In this document: in pieces, positions 36,185-45,087 of the stretch
Numbering within the stretch: position 1 is the stretch's first letter
How the letters are laid out: the number at the start of each line of letters is the position of its first letter
Assembly: GCA_016715365.1 (NCBI GenBank)
Contig: JADKAM010000004.1
Coordinates: 310,001-374,000 of the forward strand
DNA length: 64,000 nucleotides
Source of the DNA: Chitinophagaceae bacterium
Lineage (GTDB): Bacteria > Bacteroidota > Bacteroidia > Chitinophagales > Chitinophagaceae
Direction of reading: 5' to 3'
Made by a program: the position numbers and the translations under genes
The notes under the pieces: model-generated
What the model was told of the DNA's origin: nothing
What the model saw: only the letters and a program-made list of their open reading frames with translations
The model's database searches: none

Positions 36185-36289
36185 TGTTTTAGGTTTTAGA
36201 ACATAAGTTTACGCCTATTATTTCATAAAATCAAAATTTATCCGAACTGATGTAAATTAAATTATATAATTTGTTCTAAAATAACAGGT

Positions 36290-37624
36290 ATGAAAAAAAT
36301 ACTTTCTTCGTTTTTTTTATTTTTTTTAATTGCTGTCACACCAAAGGCTCAATCTGTTTATGAATTGTCATTTACATTTCCTGCCGCCAACAGCACCGTT
36401 GAATATAAAGGCTGTTATGTAGATGCTGCGGATGGTAAAGCCAAATTAAGGCTCTGGTTTATAGCTCCCGGCAGTACTGATAGTATATTGACAGAACTAG
36501 ATGCTGCAGAAGAATTACCGGATATGAACTCCGGGTGTATTAATACCGACAGGATCTATTATAAATTGAAAAATCCCAGATACATCGAAAGTAAAGATCC
36601 GGGCATTGTGCTTCCCGGTTATTTTTGTTTTCAAAAAGATGCTGCTACCGGTTTATTTGAGCCTTACGGCATCACCAGCTCATCGGAAGATTGTAATGCA
36701 GAGCCTGCAAAATTCAGCCATATTGCTTTTATTGACCAGCAGAGTTTAACCAAAGATTTTGTGCTTACCTATTTTAAGCCTTATGATCTGTTTTACCGCA
36801 ATCTTTTTGTAACCAATAACCCCAAGGATCTAACCACATTTGAGCGGAGCGTAAAAATTTATTTACTGATAGTAGCCAATGTAGATGATCCGAAAATTGG
36901 CCCGGCCGACAGGAAAAACATGAATGATGCCATTGCTTTTTTTGGTAAAGTAAAAGAGTTTTTGGGCATTGCTGATTTTATATATGATACCATAACCGGC
37001 AGAAGATTGACCAGGCAAAATGTGTTAAATGCTGTGAATACATTTTTTGCTCCTGCAGGCTCAAACGATATTGTTATATTTTATTTTAACGGTCATGGTT
37101 TTCGTAAGCCAACTGATGGCAGGCCCGGCCCGTATATTGATCTGAAAGATGAAAGGAATTTTAGAATAATGGAAGCTTCTGCAAGCATGGAAGATATTTA
37201 TGCAACCATACGTGCAAAAAGAGCCCGGCTGAGCCTGGTTTTAAGCGAGTGTTGTAATGCACTCATCACAGATACAAATCCATTGGCCGAACCGCCGGCT
37301 GTAAAGAAATCATTTGGCATAAACTGGAGTACAGAAAACTGCCGTAACTTATTTTTAAACAAAACACCCATGTCTATACTGGGTGCAGCTGCCTCTCCTA
37401 GTATGCTGGCTGCCAGTAATAATAATTTCGGTGGATTCTTTTCGTACTTTTTCAGAACATCTCTGGAAACACATTTCAGCTTTGCAAAAACTGCTGTAAA
37501 CTGGGACCAGGTTTTTAAACAAACAGCAGAGCAGACAAAATATAAAGCAGACCGTACTTATTGCGATAATGTTACAAAAAAGAAATGTAACCAATTGCCC
37601 TACTATAGAATTGAAAGGTATTAG
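36290..37624 (+). CDS. Exported caspase-like (C14-type) protein
   Basis: The 444-residue protein has a signal peptide (FFLFFLIAVTPKAQ) and an N-terminal beta-rich domain of about 160 residues. A caspase-fold region starts near 187 (VKIYLLIVANVDDP). The catalytic His motif is DIVIFYFNGHG (H269). The Cys motif is LVLSECCN, where C322 aligns with the DACH cysteine of the neighbouring caspase-TPR proteins, but Asp and Ala are replaced by Glu and Cys. GAAASPSMLAASNNNFGGFFSYFF matches the strand after the active site. Activity is therefore likely but not certain. It is encoded opposite the caspase-TPR pair, tail to tail. Confidence 0.75.
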   Translation: MKKILSSFFLFFLIAVTPKAQSVYELSFTFPAANSTVEYKGCYVDAADGKAKLRLWFIAPGSTDSILTELDAAEELPDMNSGCINTDRIYYKLKNPRYIESKDPGIVLPGYFCFQKDAATGLFEPYGITSSSEDCNAEPAKFSHIAFIDQQSLTKDFVLTYFKPYDLFYRNLFVTNNPKDLTTFERSVKIYLLIVANVDDPKIGPADRKNMNDAIAFFGKVKEFLGIADFIYDTITGRRLTRQNVLNAVNTFFAPAGSNDIVIFYFNGHGFRKPTDGRPGPYIDLKDERNFRIMEASASMEDIYATIRAKRARLSLVLSECCNALITDTNPLAEPPAVKKSFGINWSTENCRNLFLNKTPMSILGAAASPSMLAASNNNFGGFFSYFFRTSLETHFSFAKTAVNWDQVFKQTAEQTKYKADRTYCDNVTKKKCNQLPYYRIERY

Positions 37625-37752
37625 ATCTTACTTTTTATTGAAAGCCTGAGGCGGAGGGTTTTCTGTATTGTCAGAAAATATTTCCCTGTCAGGTAAACAA
37701 TATTTTGCTGCAAAAGATGATTTCAATAAAAAATGCACAGTTGTTTTATCTT

Positions 37753-40700
37753 TTATTCTACTGTTTTACTTTTGTTATATACTTTCATGGAGATGCTGTT
37801 AATCATTTTTTGCCATTTTGCAGTTTTGCGCAAGTTCAGCATATAGCCGTCATTCTTTAATACATAGAAATAGTTAAAGCCATAACCAATGGCGGTTTCA
37901 AGCCATTGCACGGCTTTATTGTTGTTGCCGGTCTTGGCAAATAACCGGGCCAATGTATAGGCTGAAATCATGCGCTTATCATTTGAAACCTGGTTGCTGT
38001 AATTTTCATAAAACCCAATGGCTTGTTTTGGTTTATTGGCAAGCATATTTAAACGTCCCCGTAAATCGGTAATTTCAGGAACCCGATAAGGATAAATGAC
38101 TTCAGCTTTATTTAGTAAGATACCGGCCTTTTCAAATTCACCTGCATGAATATTGAATTCAGCCAATAACATTCTTTTTTCAAAATTGATCTGGCTGCTG
38201 TCGTATAAATAATTAAGCTGTTTAAGTGCTGAGCTGTTTTTGTACAATGCCGCATAAATGTCAACAAGTTTAAGCCTTGCATTGGCATTATCCGATACCA
38301 TTCCCAGTGATTTTTCGAAATAAGGATATGCCTGTTTTTTTGAACCAGCCCATAAATAAATATTGCCAATTTTAAAATGAATATCTGCAAGGGTTTCTTT
38401 ATCTGATAATAATTCAGCTGCTCTTTTTAAGTATGTGATTCCGTCTTTGCGTGGTAAAATTACCGGATCAGCTAAACCAATAAGTTCATCTGTACCGGGA
38501 ATTTTTAATTCTTTTATAGTCTTTCCGTCAGCTTCATTTACTTTAATTAAATCTAAACTAATAAATGCAGAAGGCCCTGTGGTTGATTCATCTGATATTG
38601 AGACCGAATCATCATTTATAATTTTAGTAATATCCCCATCTGTATTTATAACTTTTCCGTGGAGATTTAAAGCAAAATCATAATCAATAAAAAATTCCTT
38701 ATTGAGCTTCGGGAACCATACTATAGAATCGAAATAAGGAATTACTGTATTTAAATGAGCACGGCTATACAGGAGTAAGCCTAATTTATAATTCCAAATA
38801 CCATCCTCCGGAATTTTTTCAATTGCCCTGCGGTAAAATGCATTCAACTCACGGTCACACCGTTCTTTACCTGTCATGCCTGCTTTCTTAACAAACCTTT
38901 TATCAAACGGTAGGTCTTTGTCCAGGATTTCCGTTATTGAGTCTGATTGCACTACGATGGATGCTTTTATCACATCTTCAGCTTCTGTAAAGCGCCCCTG
39001 TTTTTCATACAACTGCCATAATTTTAAATAACCTCCCAGCTTTACGGAATCGAGTCTAATAGCTTCTTTAAAATTGATCTCTGCTTCTTCCACATGCTTC
39101 CAGGCTTCATACATGGTTCCGGTAAAAAAATAATCTTCTACTCTTTTGTAATAGCTCATCAGAAAAAAACCTGCAGCACAGGAATTATCATAAGCATATG
39201 TTACAGATTTTTTCACAGAATCAACATAGCTGTTAAAATCAATCAGATTAAGTTGATACTTTTTAGCCAGTTTAAACATCACTTCTGCTTCCTCCCATTT
39301 TTTTTGATCGAAAAATATTTTACCGATATAGTGAAAAACCAATGGATTGGTACCGTCAAGTGCTATTACTTTCTTTAAAATTCTGATTGCGTTATCATAA
39401 TTTTGATATTTGTATTGATCCATTCCCCAAATAAAAAAAGTAAATAAATCAGTTGGGTTAATATTTGTTGTATCATAATCACAAAACATGGGGCTCAATT
39501 GTTGTTTATCCTTGCCACCACTAATTATCTCCCATTCATTTCCCTTAAAATGATACCCTTTTTTTCGTAAATCCGCCTCATAAAAAAAGGAATCGGCCCG
39601 GGCGTAATCAGTTGTATTCATGTATACAAAGCCCAACCTTTCGAAAGGTGCAAAATGACGGGAATTAATATCAATGGCATTGTGATAGTATTCCTCTGCA
39701 CTCAACAGGTTTCCCTTTTTCTCATTAATATAACCCATAGTTACTTTAACAGGGTGTAAATCTTTTTCCAAACTATCTGCTGTGTTACAGGCTGTTATTG
39801 CTTTTTCATAATCGCCCAGGCCGGTATATAAACCGCCTAAATTTGAATATGGAAGAGCCCAGTCGGGCGAAAACTGCGTTGCTTTTATAAAATTTTTCTC
39901 TGCTTCGGCATGTTCTTTTTTAAATTGATAAATATTTCCAAGTTCATTATAAATATAGGCAGCGTATTCTTCCAAAGCCAGTGCCTTTTTTAATGATTGC
40001 AACGCTGAATCAATTAAAGGCTTTTGATCTTCAACAAGCGGTATTTTTAGCCGAAGTGCCAGGGCAGTAAAATAATGTAGAAATACTTCAGCTTTCGTGC
40101 TGTAATATTTATCAGCCTTAGATAGTTTTAAAGCAACGACAAATATCCTGGTATAAACATCATAGCCATTATTCTTGCTGTTATAATACCTGCGGCGTTC
40201 CATTTCTGCTTCATCTCCCTTAATGTAATTTGTAATTACATTTTGTCCAACATCCAGAAAAGCACTTGCGATGTCTAAATTAAAACGGGCAAGTCTTTCC
40301 TTATCATTTTTTAATGCACTTTCAAGTTCAAGTAACTTATTTTTGCCGGTTTGCGTAATGGCCGAATTTTTAATTGAGTTTATTAAAGTAAAAGCTATGG
40401 TTTCATTTGCAAGTGTATTTAATTTAAAACTGTCTGTTAAGCCTTCCAGGCTTTGTTTTTTTAGCTGATTAAAAAAATAATCTGATGGCTCGGCATCCTC
40501 TTCTGCACCGGCTCCGGGCATTGTACTCATCACCATCACCTGTGTAATCGAGTCATTTATAACCTGCTCTTTAATTTTTTTTGTTTCAGATTCTACAACT
40601 GTTGCCAATTGAAAATCTTCATCATATTTTATAACCGGTGTTTGAACATCGCCATCATTTTTAAGCACCGGGTCATTAGCCATAGCCGATTCCATGTAAC

Positions 40701-41433
40701 TTTTAAGTTCTCCTACACTTACCACCTGATCTTTGTTATTATCAGCCAGGCCACCCTGCAGGCCATTCACGAGGTAATAAGAGAAAACGCCTCTTCCCCC
40801 ACCCCAGTCTGCTTTTTCGTTTGATAGTTCATCTGGCTTACAGGACGCCATCCTGATCTCATTTTTCTTCTTCCGCATCAACTGTTCGCCTGCAAAAAAA
40901 TTACCTTTGAATTTATTACCGGCCATAGTGCCCGAGTGGCAGGCATCAGTAATTACGATCACTTTTGCTTTTATTTCTGTTGATAAAGTGGTTACAATAT
41001 CATTTAAACGGTCAATACTAAGTCCCATGTTTACAAATGCCACCGATGGTGTGTTGTAACAGATAAGGTATCCATTCCTGAACATGGTTACATTTTCAGT
41101 TTCACCATGGCCGGAGAAATAAAAATATACTTTGTCACCTTCTTTACAATTGTATTTCAACCAGCTGAAGGATTTATCTACTTCTCCAATGGTTGCCGCC
41201 GAATCAATAAGCAGTTTAATATTTTGCCTGGGTACAGATCCGCCTGAGGCTGACATCAGGAAATCTGCAAACACAACAGCATCCCGGTTTGAAAAAGAGA
41301 GTTTTTTTATGTCAGTATCCTTGTAATCTGAAATACCAATTACAATGGCATAAGTATTGCCTTTGCCGGCAAGCTGAGCAAAAATCAGGTTGCTGCAAAA
41401 AATGAAGGTAATAAAAATGCTAAGCTGTCTCAT
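37753..41433 (-). CDS. Exported caspase-TPR protein, paralogue A
   Basis: The 1226-residue protein has a signal peptide (FIFCSNLIFAQ) and a caspase (peptidase C14) domain, about 28-260. It contains YAIVIGISDYKD, catalytic H109 in YFYFSGHGE and C165 in VITDACHSG. An EF-hand-like loop follows (residues 231-242, DNNKDQVVSVGE, with acidic or Asn ligands at positions 1, 3, 5 and 12). After a linker come many TPR-type helical repeats (about 440-1200), such as YIYNELGNIYQFKKEHAEAEKNF. It is predicted periplasmic or surface-exposed, perhaps Ca2+-activated like metacaspases. Its start is 3 nt after the stop of paralogue B, so the two are surely cotranscribed. Substrate unknown. Confidence 0.85.
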   Translation of the reverse strand: MRQLSIFITFIFCSNLIFAQLAGKGNTYAIVIGISDYKDTDIKKLSFSNRDAVVFADFLMSASGGSVPRQNIKLLIDSAATIGEVDKSFSWLKYNCKEGDKVYFYFSGHGETENVTMFRNGYLICYNTPSVAFVNMGLSIDRLNDIVTTLSTEIKAKVIVITDACHSGTMAGNKFKGNFFAGEQLMRKKKNEIRMASCKPDELSNEKADWGGGRGVFSYYLVNGLQGGLADNNKDQVVSVGELKSYMESAMANDPVLKNDGDVQTPVIKYDEDFQLATVVESETKKIKEQVINDSITQVMVMSTMPGAGAEEDAEPSDYFFNQLKKQSLEGLTDSFKLNTLANETIAFTLINSIKNSAITQTGKNKLLELESALKNDKERLARFNLDIASAFLDVGQNVITNYIKGDEAEMERRRYYNSKNNGYDVYTRIFVVALKLSKADKYYSTKAEVFLHYFTALALRLKIPLVEDQKPLIDSALQSLKKALALEEYAAYIYNELGNIYQFKKEHAEAEKNFIKATQFSPDWALPYSNLGGLYTGLGDYEKAITACNTADSLEKDLHPVKVTMGYINEKKGNLLSAEEYYHNAIDINSRHFAPFERLGFVYMNTTDYARADSFFYEADLRKKGYHFKGNEWEIISGGKDKQQLSPMFCDYDTTNINPTDLFTFFIWGMDQYKYQNYDNAIRILKKVIALDGTNPLVFHYIGKIFFDQKKWEEAEVMFKLAKKYQLNLIDFNSYVDSVKKSVTYAYDNSCAAGFFLMSYYKRVEDYFFTGTMYEAWKHVEEAEINFKEAIRLDSVKLGGYLKLWQLYEKQGRFTEAEDVIKASIVVQSDSITEILDKDLPFDKRFVKKAGMTGKERCDRELNAFYRRAIEKIPEDGIWNYKLGLLLYSRAHLNTVIPYFDSIVWFPKLNKEFFIDYDFALNLHGKVINTDGDITKIINDDSVSISDESTTGPSAFISLDLIKVNEADGKTIKELKIPGTDELIGLADPVILPRKDGITYLKRAAELLSDKETLADIHFKIGNIYLWAGSKKQAYPYFEKSLGMVSDNANARLKLVDIYAALYKNSSALKQLNYLYDSSQINFEKRMLLAEFNIHAGEFEKAGILLNKAEVIYPYRVPEITDLRGRLNMLANKPKQAIGFYENYSNQVSNDKRMISAYTLARLFAKTGNNNKAVQWLETAIGYGFNYFYVLKNDGYMLNLRKTAKWQKMINSISMKVYNKSKTVE

Positions 41434-41436
41434 CCT

Positions 41437-44400
41437 TTAATTATCAGGCTTATTCTTTTTGTATTTTTTCATTGAGATACCACTGATGATTGTTTGCCAT
41501 TTTGCTGTTTTGCGTAAGCTGTCCATGTAACTGTCATTCTGTAATACATAGGAATAGTTAAACCCTGCTTTCAAGGCATACTGCAAATACTTCCAGGCTT
41601 CATTTGTATTACCGGTAATGGCATATAACCTGGCTAATGAATAATTATTAAATAAGGTATCTTTTGTTTGTGTATTTATACTTTTTTTATAAGCAGCGAT
41701 CGCATCATCGGGTTTATTGGCCAGCATGTATGAAAGGCCTCTTAAATTGTTTATTACCGGTAATACATAAGGATATATAAACTCAGCCTTGTTTAGCAGT
41801 TCATTTGCTTTATCAAAGCTGCCGGCATTGATATCAAATTTTGCCAGCAACATCCTTTTTTCAAAATTGATCTGGCTGCTGTCGTACAAATAATTAAGCT
41901 GGTAAAATGCTGCCCTGTTTTTATACAATGCTGCATAAATATCAATTAACTGCATTCTTGTATTTGCATTTGCAGGGTCAAATACCAGTGATTTTTCAAA
42001 ATAAGGGTACGACTGTTTTTTTGATCCTGCTACCAGGTAAATATGGGCAATTTTAAAATTGATATCAGCCAGGGCTTCCTTTTCTGACATCAGTTCTGCA
42101 GCACGTATTAAATACCTGATACCGTCTTTCCGGGGCATATAAATCGGACCGGCAGTTAAAACCGTATCTTCTGTACCAGGAATAGTGAATGGTGAGGTGT
42201 TAACGATTGATAATAAACCAAGTCCAATTTTGTCAAATGAACCGGTTTCAGATTTATCGTATAACGCTAATGAATCTACTTTACTGAGTTTATAATATAT
42301 GTCAATATCAATGAACAGTTCTTTATTCAATAACGGGAATCGCATGATCGTATCAAAATAAGGTACCCGGGAATTTAAAAAAGCACGGCTGTATAATAAT
42401 GTACCTAACCTGTATATCAAATTTCCATCCTCAGGAAATTTGTCAATGGTTCTTCTGTAAAAAGCATTCAACTCACACTCAGCAGTTTCCTTATTGCTTT
42501 TATTTGCTTTACCATAATTTTTAATTACATCTTCAGCTTCATTGAATCGCCCCTGCCTTTCAAGTAATTGCCATAATTTTATATAAGCTCCAAATTCAGA
42601 CCCAGGATACAGCTCAATGATTTTTTTAAAATACATTTCAGCCTCCTGCAAATGGTTCCATCTTTCATAAACAGTACCGGCAAAATAATAGTCCTCGGTA
42701 ATGGCATAATATTTTTTATAAAAAAAGTCTTCAAAACATGCATGGTCGTATGTAAAAGTCTGGGCCTTTTTTACAGAATCAACATACTTTGTAAAATCAT
42801 CAAGGGGTTTAGCATATTTAATGGCAAAATTGAACATGAGCTCAGCTTCTTCCCATTGCTGCTGGTCGAAATAAATTTTACCCATGTAATGAAATACCAA
42901 TGGATTTGTTTTATCAAGAGCAATCACTTTCTTTAAAATTCTGATTGCATTGGTAAAATTTTTTATCTCATATTCCTGTACTCCCCAGGTAAAAAAGGCA
43001 AAAATATCTGCAGGGCTTAGTTTCGTGCTGTCAAAATCGCAATGAACTCTAGTCATAGTGTTATATTCATCAACATATGAATTAGGAAGCAAATCATTGG
43101 CTTTAAAATGATATCCTTTTTTACGCAGATCAGCCTCATAAAAAAATGAATCGGCCAGGGCATAATTAGCGGTATTCATATTTACATAGCCCAGTCTTTC
43201 ATACGGAAGAAAATGCCGGTTGTTAATTTCAATGGCATTGTGGTAATATTCTTCAGCAAACAACAGGTTGCCTTTTTTTTCATGAATATAGCCGCGGTTG
43301 ATACTTATTGACTGCAGGTTCTTTTGGAGGCTGTCTGCCACCTCTGCATAGGCCATTGCTTTTTCGTAATCTTTTTGGCCTATGTAAAGGCCGCTTAAAT
43401 TTGATTGCGGTATGGCCCACTCAGGCGACAATTGCTTTGCCTTGATATAATATTTTTCAGCTTCGGCAAAATTGGTTTTATACTTATACAGGTTTCCCAG
43501 CTCATTGTAAATGTAGGCAGCATACTCTTCAAGTGCCAATGCTTTTTTCTGTTCGGCAAGCGCCTGTTCAATTAAAGAATCTGCATTTTCGGTTAACGGA
43601 ATTTTTAACCTCAAAGCCAGGCCCGAAAAATAATGTAAAAAAACTTCGGCTTTTGTATTGTAATATTTATCATCTTTCGATAATTTAAAAGCAACTGCAA
43701 ACATCCTGGTATAAACATCGTATCCATTGTTCCTGCTGTTGTAATACCTGCGGCGTTCCAACTCCGCTTCATCACCACGTATGTAATTGGCAATTACATT
43801 TTGCCCGATATCAAGAAAAGCACTTGCAATGTCTAAATTAAAACGGGTTAGCTTTTCTTTATCATTCTTTAATGCATTTTCAAGTTCAACTAATTTACTT
43901 TTACCGGCTTCTGTAATTACTGATTTTTTAATGGAGTCTATTAAAGTAAATGCAATGCTTTCAGCTGCATGGGTGTTTAATTGTAAACTGTCAGTTATGC
44001 CTTCCAGGTTTTGTTTTTTTAGCTGGTTAAAAAAATAATCCGATGGCTCAGCATCTTCTTCTGCACCGGCTCCCGGCATTATACTCATTACCATTACCTG
44101 CGTAAGAGAATCATTTTTAACCTGCTCTTTAATTTTTTTTGCTTCAGATTCTACAACTGTTGCCAATGGAAAATCATTATCACCTTTTATAACCGGTGTC
44201 TGAACATCACCTTCGGTTTTAAGTACAGGATCTTTAGCCATGGAGGATTCCATGTACTTTTTAAGCTCACCGACACTTACCACCTGGTCTTTGTTATTAT
44301 CGGCCAGGCCGCCCTGCAGGCCATTAACCAGGTAATAAGAAAAAACGCCTCTTCCCCCACCCCAGTCTGCTTTTTCGTTTGATAGTTCATCCGGCTTGCA

Positions 44401-45015
44401 GGACGCCATCCTGATCTCATTTTTCTTTTTCAGCATCAACTGCTCGCCCACAAAAAAATTGCCTTTGAATTTACTGCCTGCCATCGTACCTGAATGACAG
44501 GCATCGGTAATAACAATCACTTTGGCTTTTGTTTGTACCGATATGGTATTTACAATATCATTCAGGTAGTCGATACTTAAACCCATGTTTACAAAAGCAA
44601 CGGATGGTGTATTGTAACAGATGAGGTAGCCATTTTTGCTCATGGTAACATTTTCCATTTCGCCATGGCCGCTGAAATAGAAGTATACTTTATCATCTTC
44701 TTTACAATTGTTCATCACCCAGCGGATGGCTTTATCCACTTCGCCAATGGTTGCTACCGAATCGATTAGCAGTTTAATATGTTGTTTGGGAACATTTCCT
44801 CCCGGTGCCGACATTAAGAAATCTGCAAAAACTTCAGCATCCCTGTTTGAAAAAGAAAGTTTTGGTATGTCAGGATCCTTGTAATCGGAAATGCCGATCA
44901 CAATGGCATAGGTATCAGGTGTTGATGCAACATGCGTTTCATTGCCTGCCAAAGGTTGTGCTACAGTAACGACGTAGAAAAATGACAGCAGGAATAACGA
45001 AAATAGATATTTCAT
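41437..45015 (-). CDS. Exported caspase-TPR protein, paralogue B
   Basis: The 1192-residue protein has the same architecture as its neighbour: signal peptide (FFYVVTVAQ), a caspase domain with H117 and C173 (YFYFSGHGE, VITDACHSG), an EF-hand-like loop at 239-250 and a long TPR tail. A run of 57 residues (196-252) is identical to residues 188-244 of paralogue A. The C-terminal TPR part is clearly homologous but more diverged, with several small indels. This points to tandem duplication with the caspase end held constant by selection or conversion. It is first in the two-gene operon. Confidence 0.85.
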   Translation of the reverse strand: MKYLFSLFLLSFFYVVTVAQPLAGNETHVASTPDTYAIVIGISDYKDPDIPKLSFSNRDAEVFADFLMSAPGGNVPKQHIKLLIDSVATIGEVDKAIRWVMNNCKEDDKVYFYFSGHGEMENVTMSKNGYLICYNTPSVAFVNMGLSIDYLNDIVNTISVQTKAKVIVITDACHSGTMAGSKFKGNFFVGEQLMLKKKNEIRMASCKPDELSNEKADWGGGRGVFSYYLVNGLQGGLADNNKDQVVSVGELKKYMESSMAKDPVLKTEGDVQTPVIKGDNDFPLATVVESEAKKIKEQVKNDSLTQVMVMSIMPGAGAEEDAEPSDYFFNQLKKQNLEGITDSLQLNTHAAESIAFTLIDSIKKSVITEAGKSKLVELENALKNDKEKLTRFNLDIASAFLDIGQNVIANYIRGDEAELERRRYYNSRNNGYDVYTRMFAVAFKLSKDDKYYNTKAEVFLHYFSGLALRLKIPLTENADSLIEQALAEQKKALALEEYAAYIYNELGNLYKYKTNFAEAEKYYIKAKQLSPEWAIPQSNLSGLYIGQKDYEKAMAYAEVADSLQKNLQSISINRGYIHEKKGNLLFAEEYYHNAIEINNRHFLPYERLGYVNMNTANYALADSFFYEADLRKKGYHFKANDLLPNSYVDEYNTMTRVHCDFDSTKLSPADIFAFFTWGVQEYEIKNFTNAIRILKKVIALDKTNPLVFHYMGKIYFDQQQWEEAELMFNFAIKYAKPLDDFTKYVDSVKKAQTFTYDHACFEDFFYKKYYAITEDYYFAGTVYERWNHLQEAEMYFKKIIELYPGSEFGAYIKLWQLLERQGRFNEAEDVIKNYGKANKSNKETAECELNAFYRRTIDKFPEDGNLIYRLGTLLYSRAFLNSRVPYFDTIMRFPLLNKELFIDIDIYYKLSKVDSLALYDKSETGSFDKIGLGLLSIVNTSPFTIPGTEDTVLTAGPIYMPRKDGIRYLIRAAELMSEKEALADINFKIAHIYLVAGSKKQSYPYFEKSLVFDPANANTRMQLIDIYAALYKNRAAFYQLNYLYDSSQINFEKRMLLAKFDINAGSFDKANELLNKAEFIYPYVLPVINNLRGLSYMLANKPDDAIAAYKKSINTQTKDTLFNNYSLARLYAITGNTNEAWKYLQYALKAGFNYSYVLQNDSYMDSLRKTAKWQTIISGISMKKYKKNKPDN

Positions 45016-45087
45016 TTGTTGCTGGTAAAGTTTTGGTAATAAAATGCCTGTACCTCTGCCTGATTTGATTCCTTTAAAGATAATAAT

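Noticed and set aside
36000..36206. 68-codon plus-strand frame opposite the small lipoprotein
   Set aside because: The minus-strand frame has a proper lipoprotein signal; the plus frame has no RBS, promoter or domain.
36290..45015. Caspase cluster as an anti-phage or abortive-infection system
   Set aside because: All three proteins carry signal peptides, there is no nearby nuclease, CBASS, CRISPR or gasdermin-like gene, and cytosolic action would be needed for that role.
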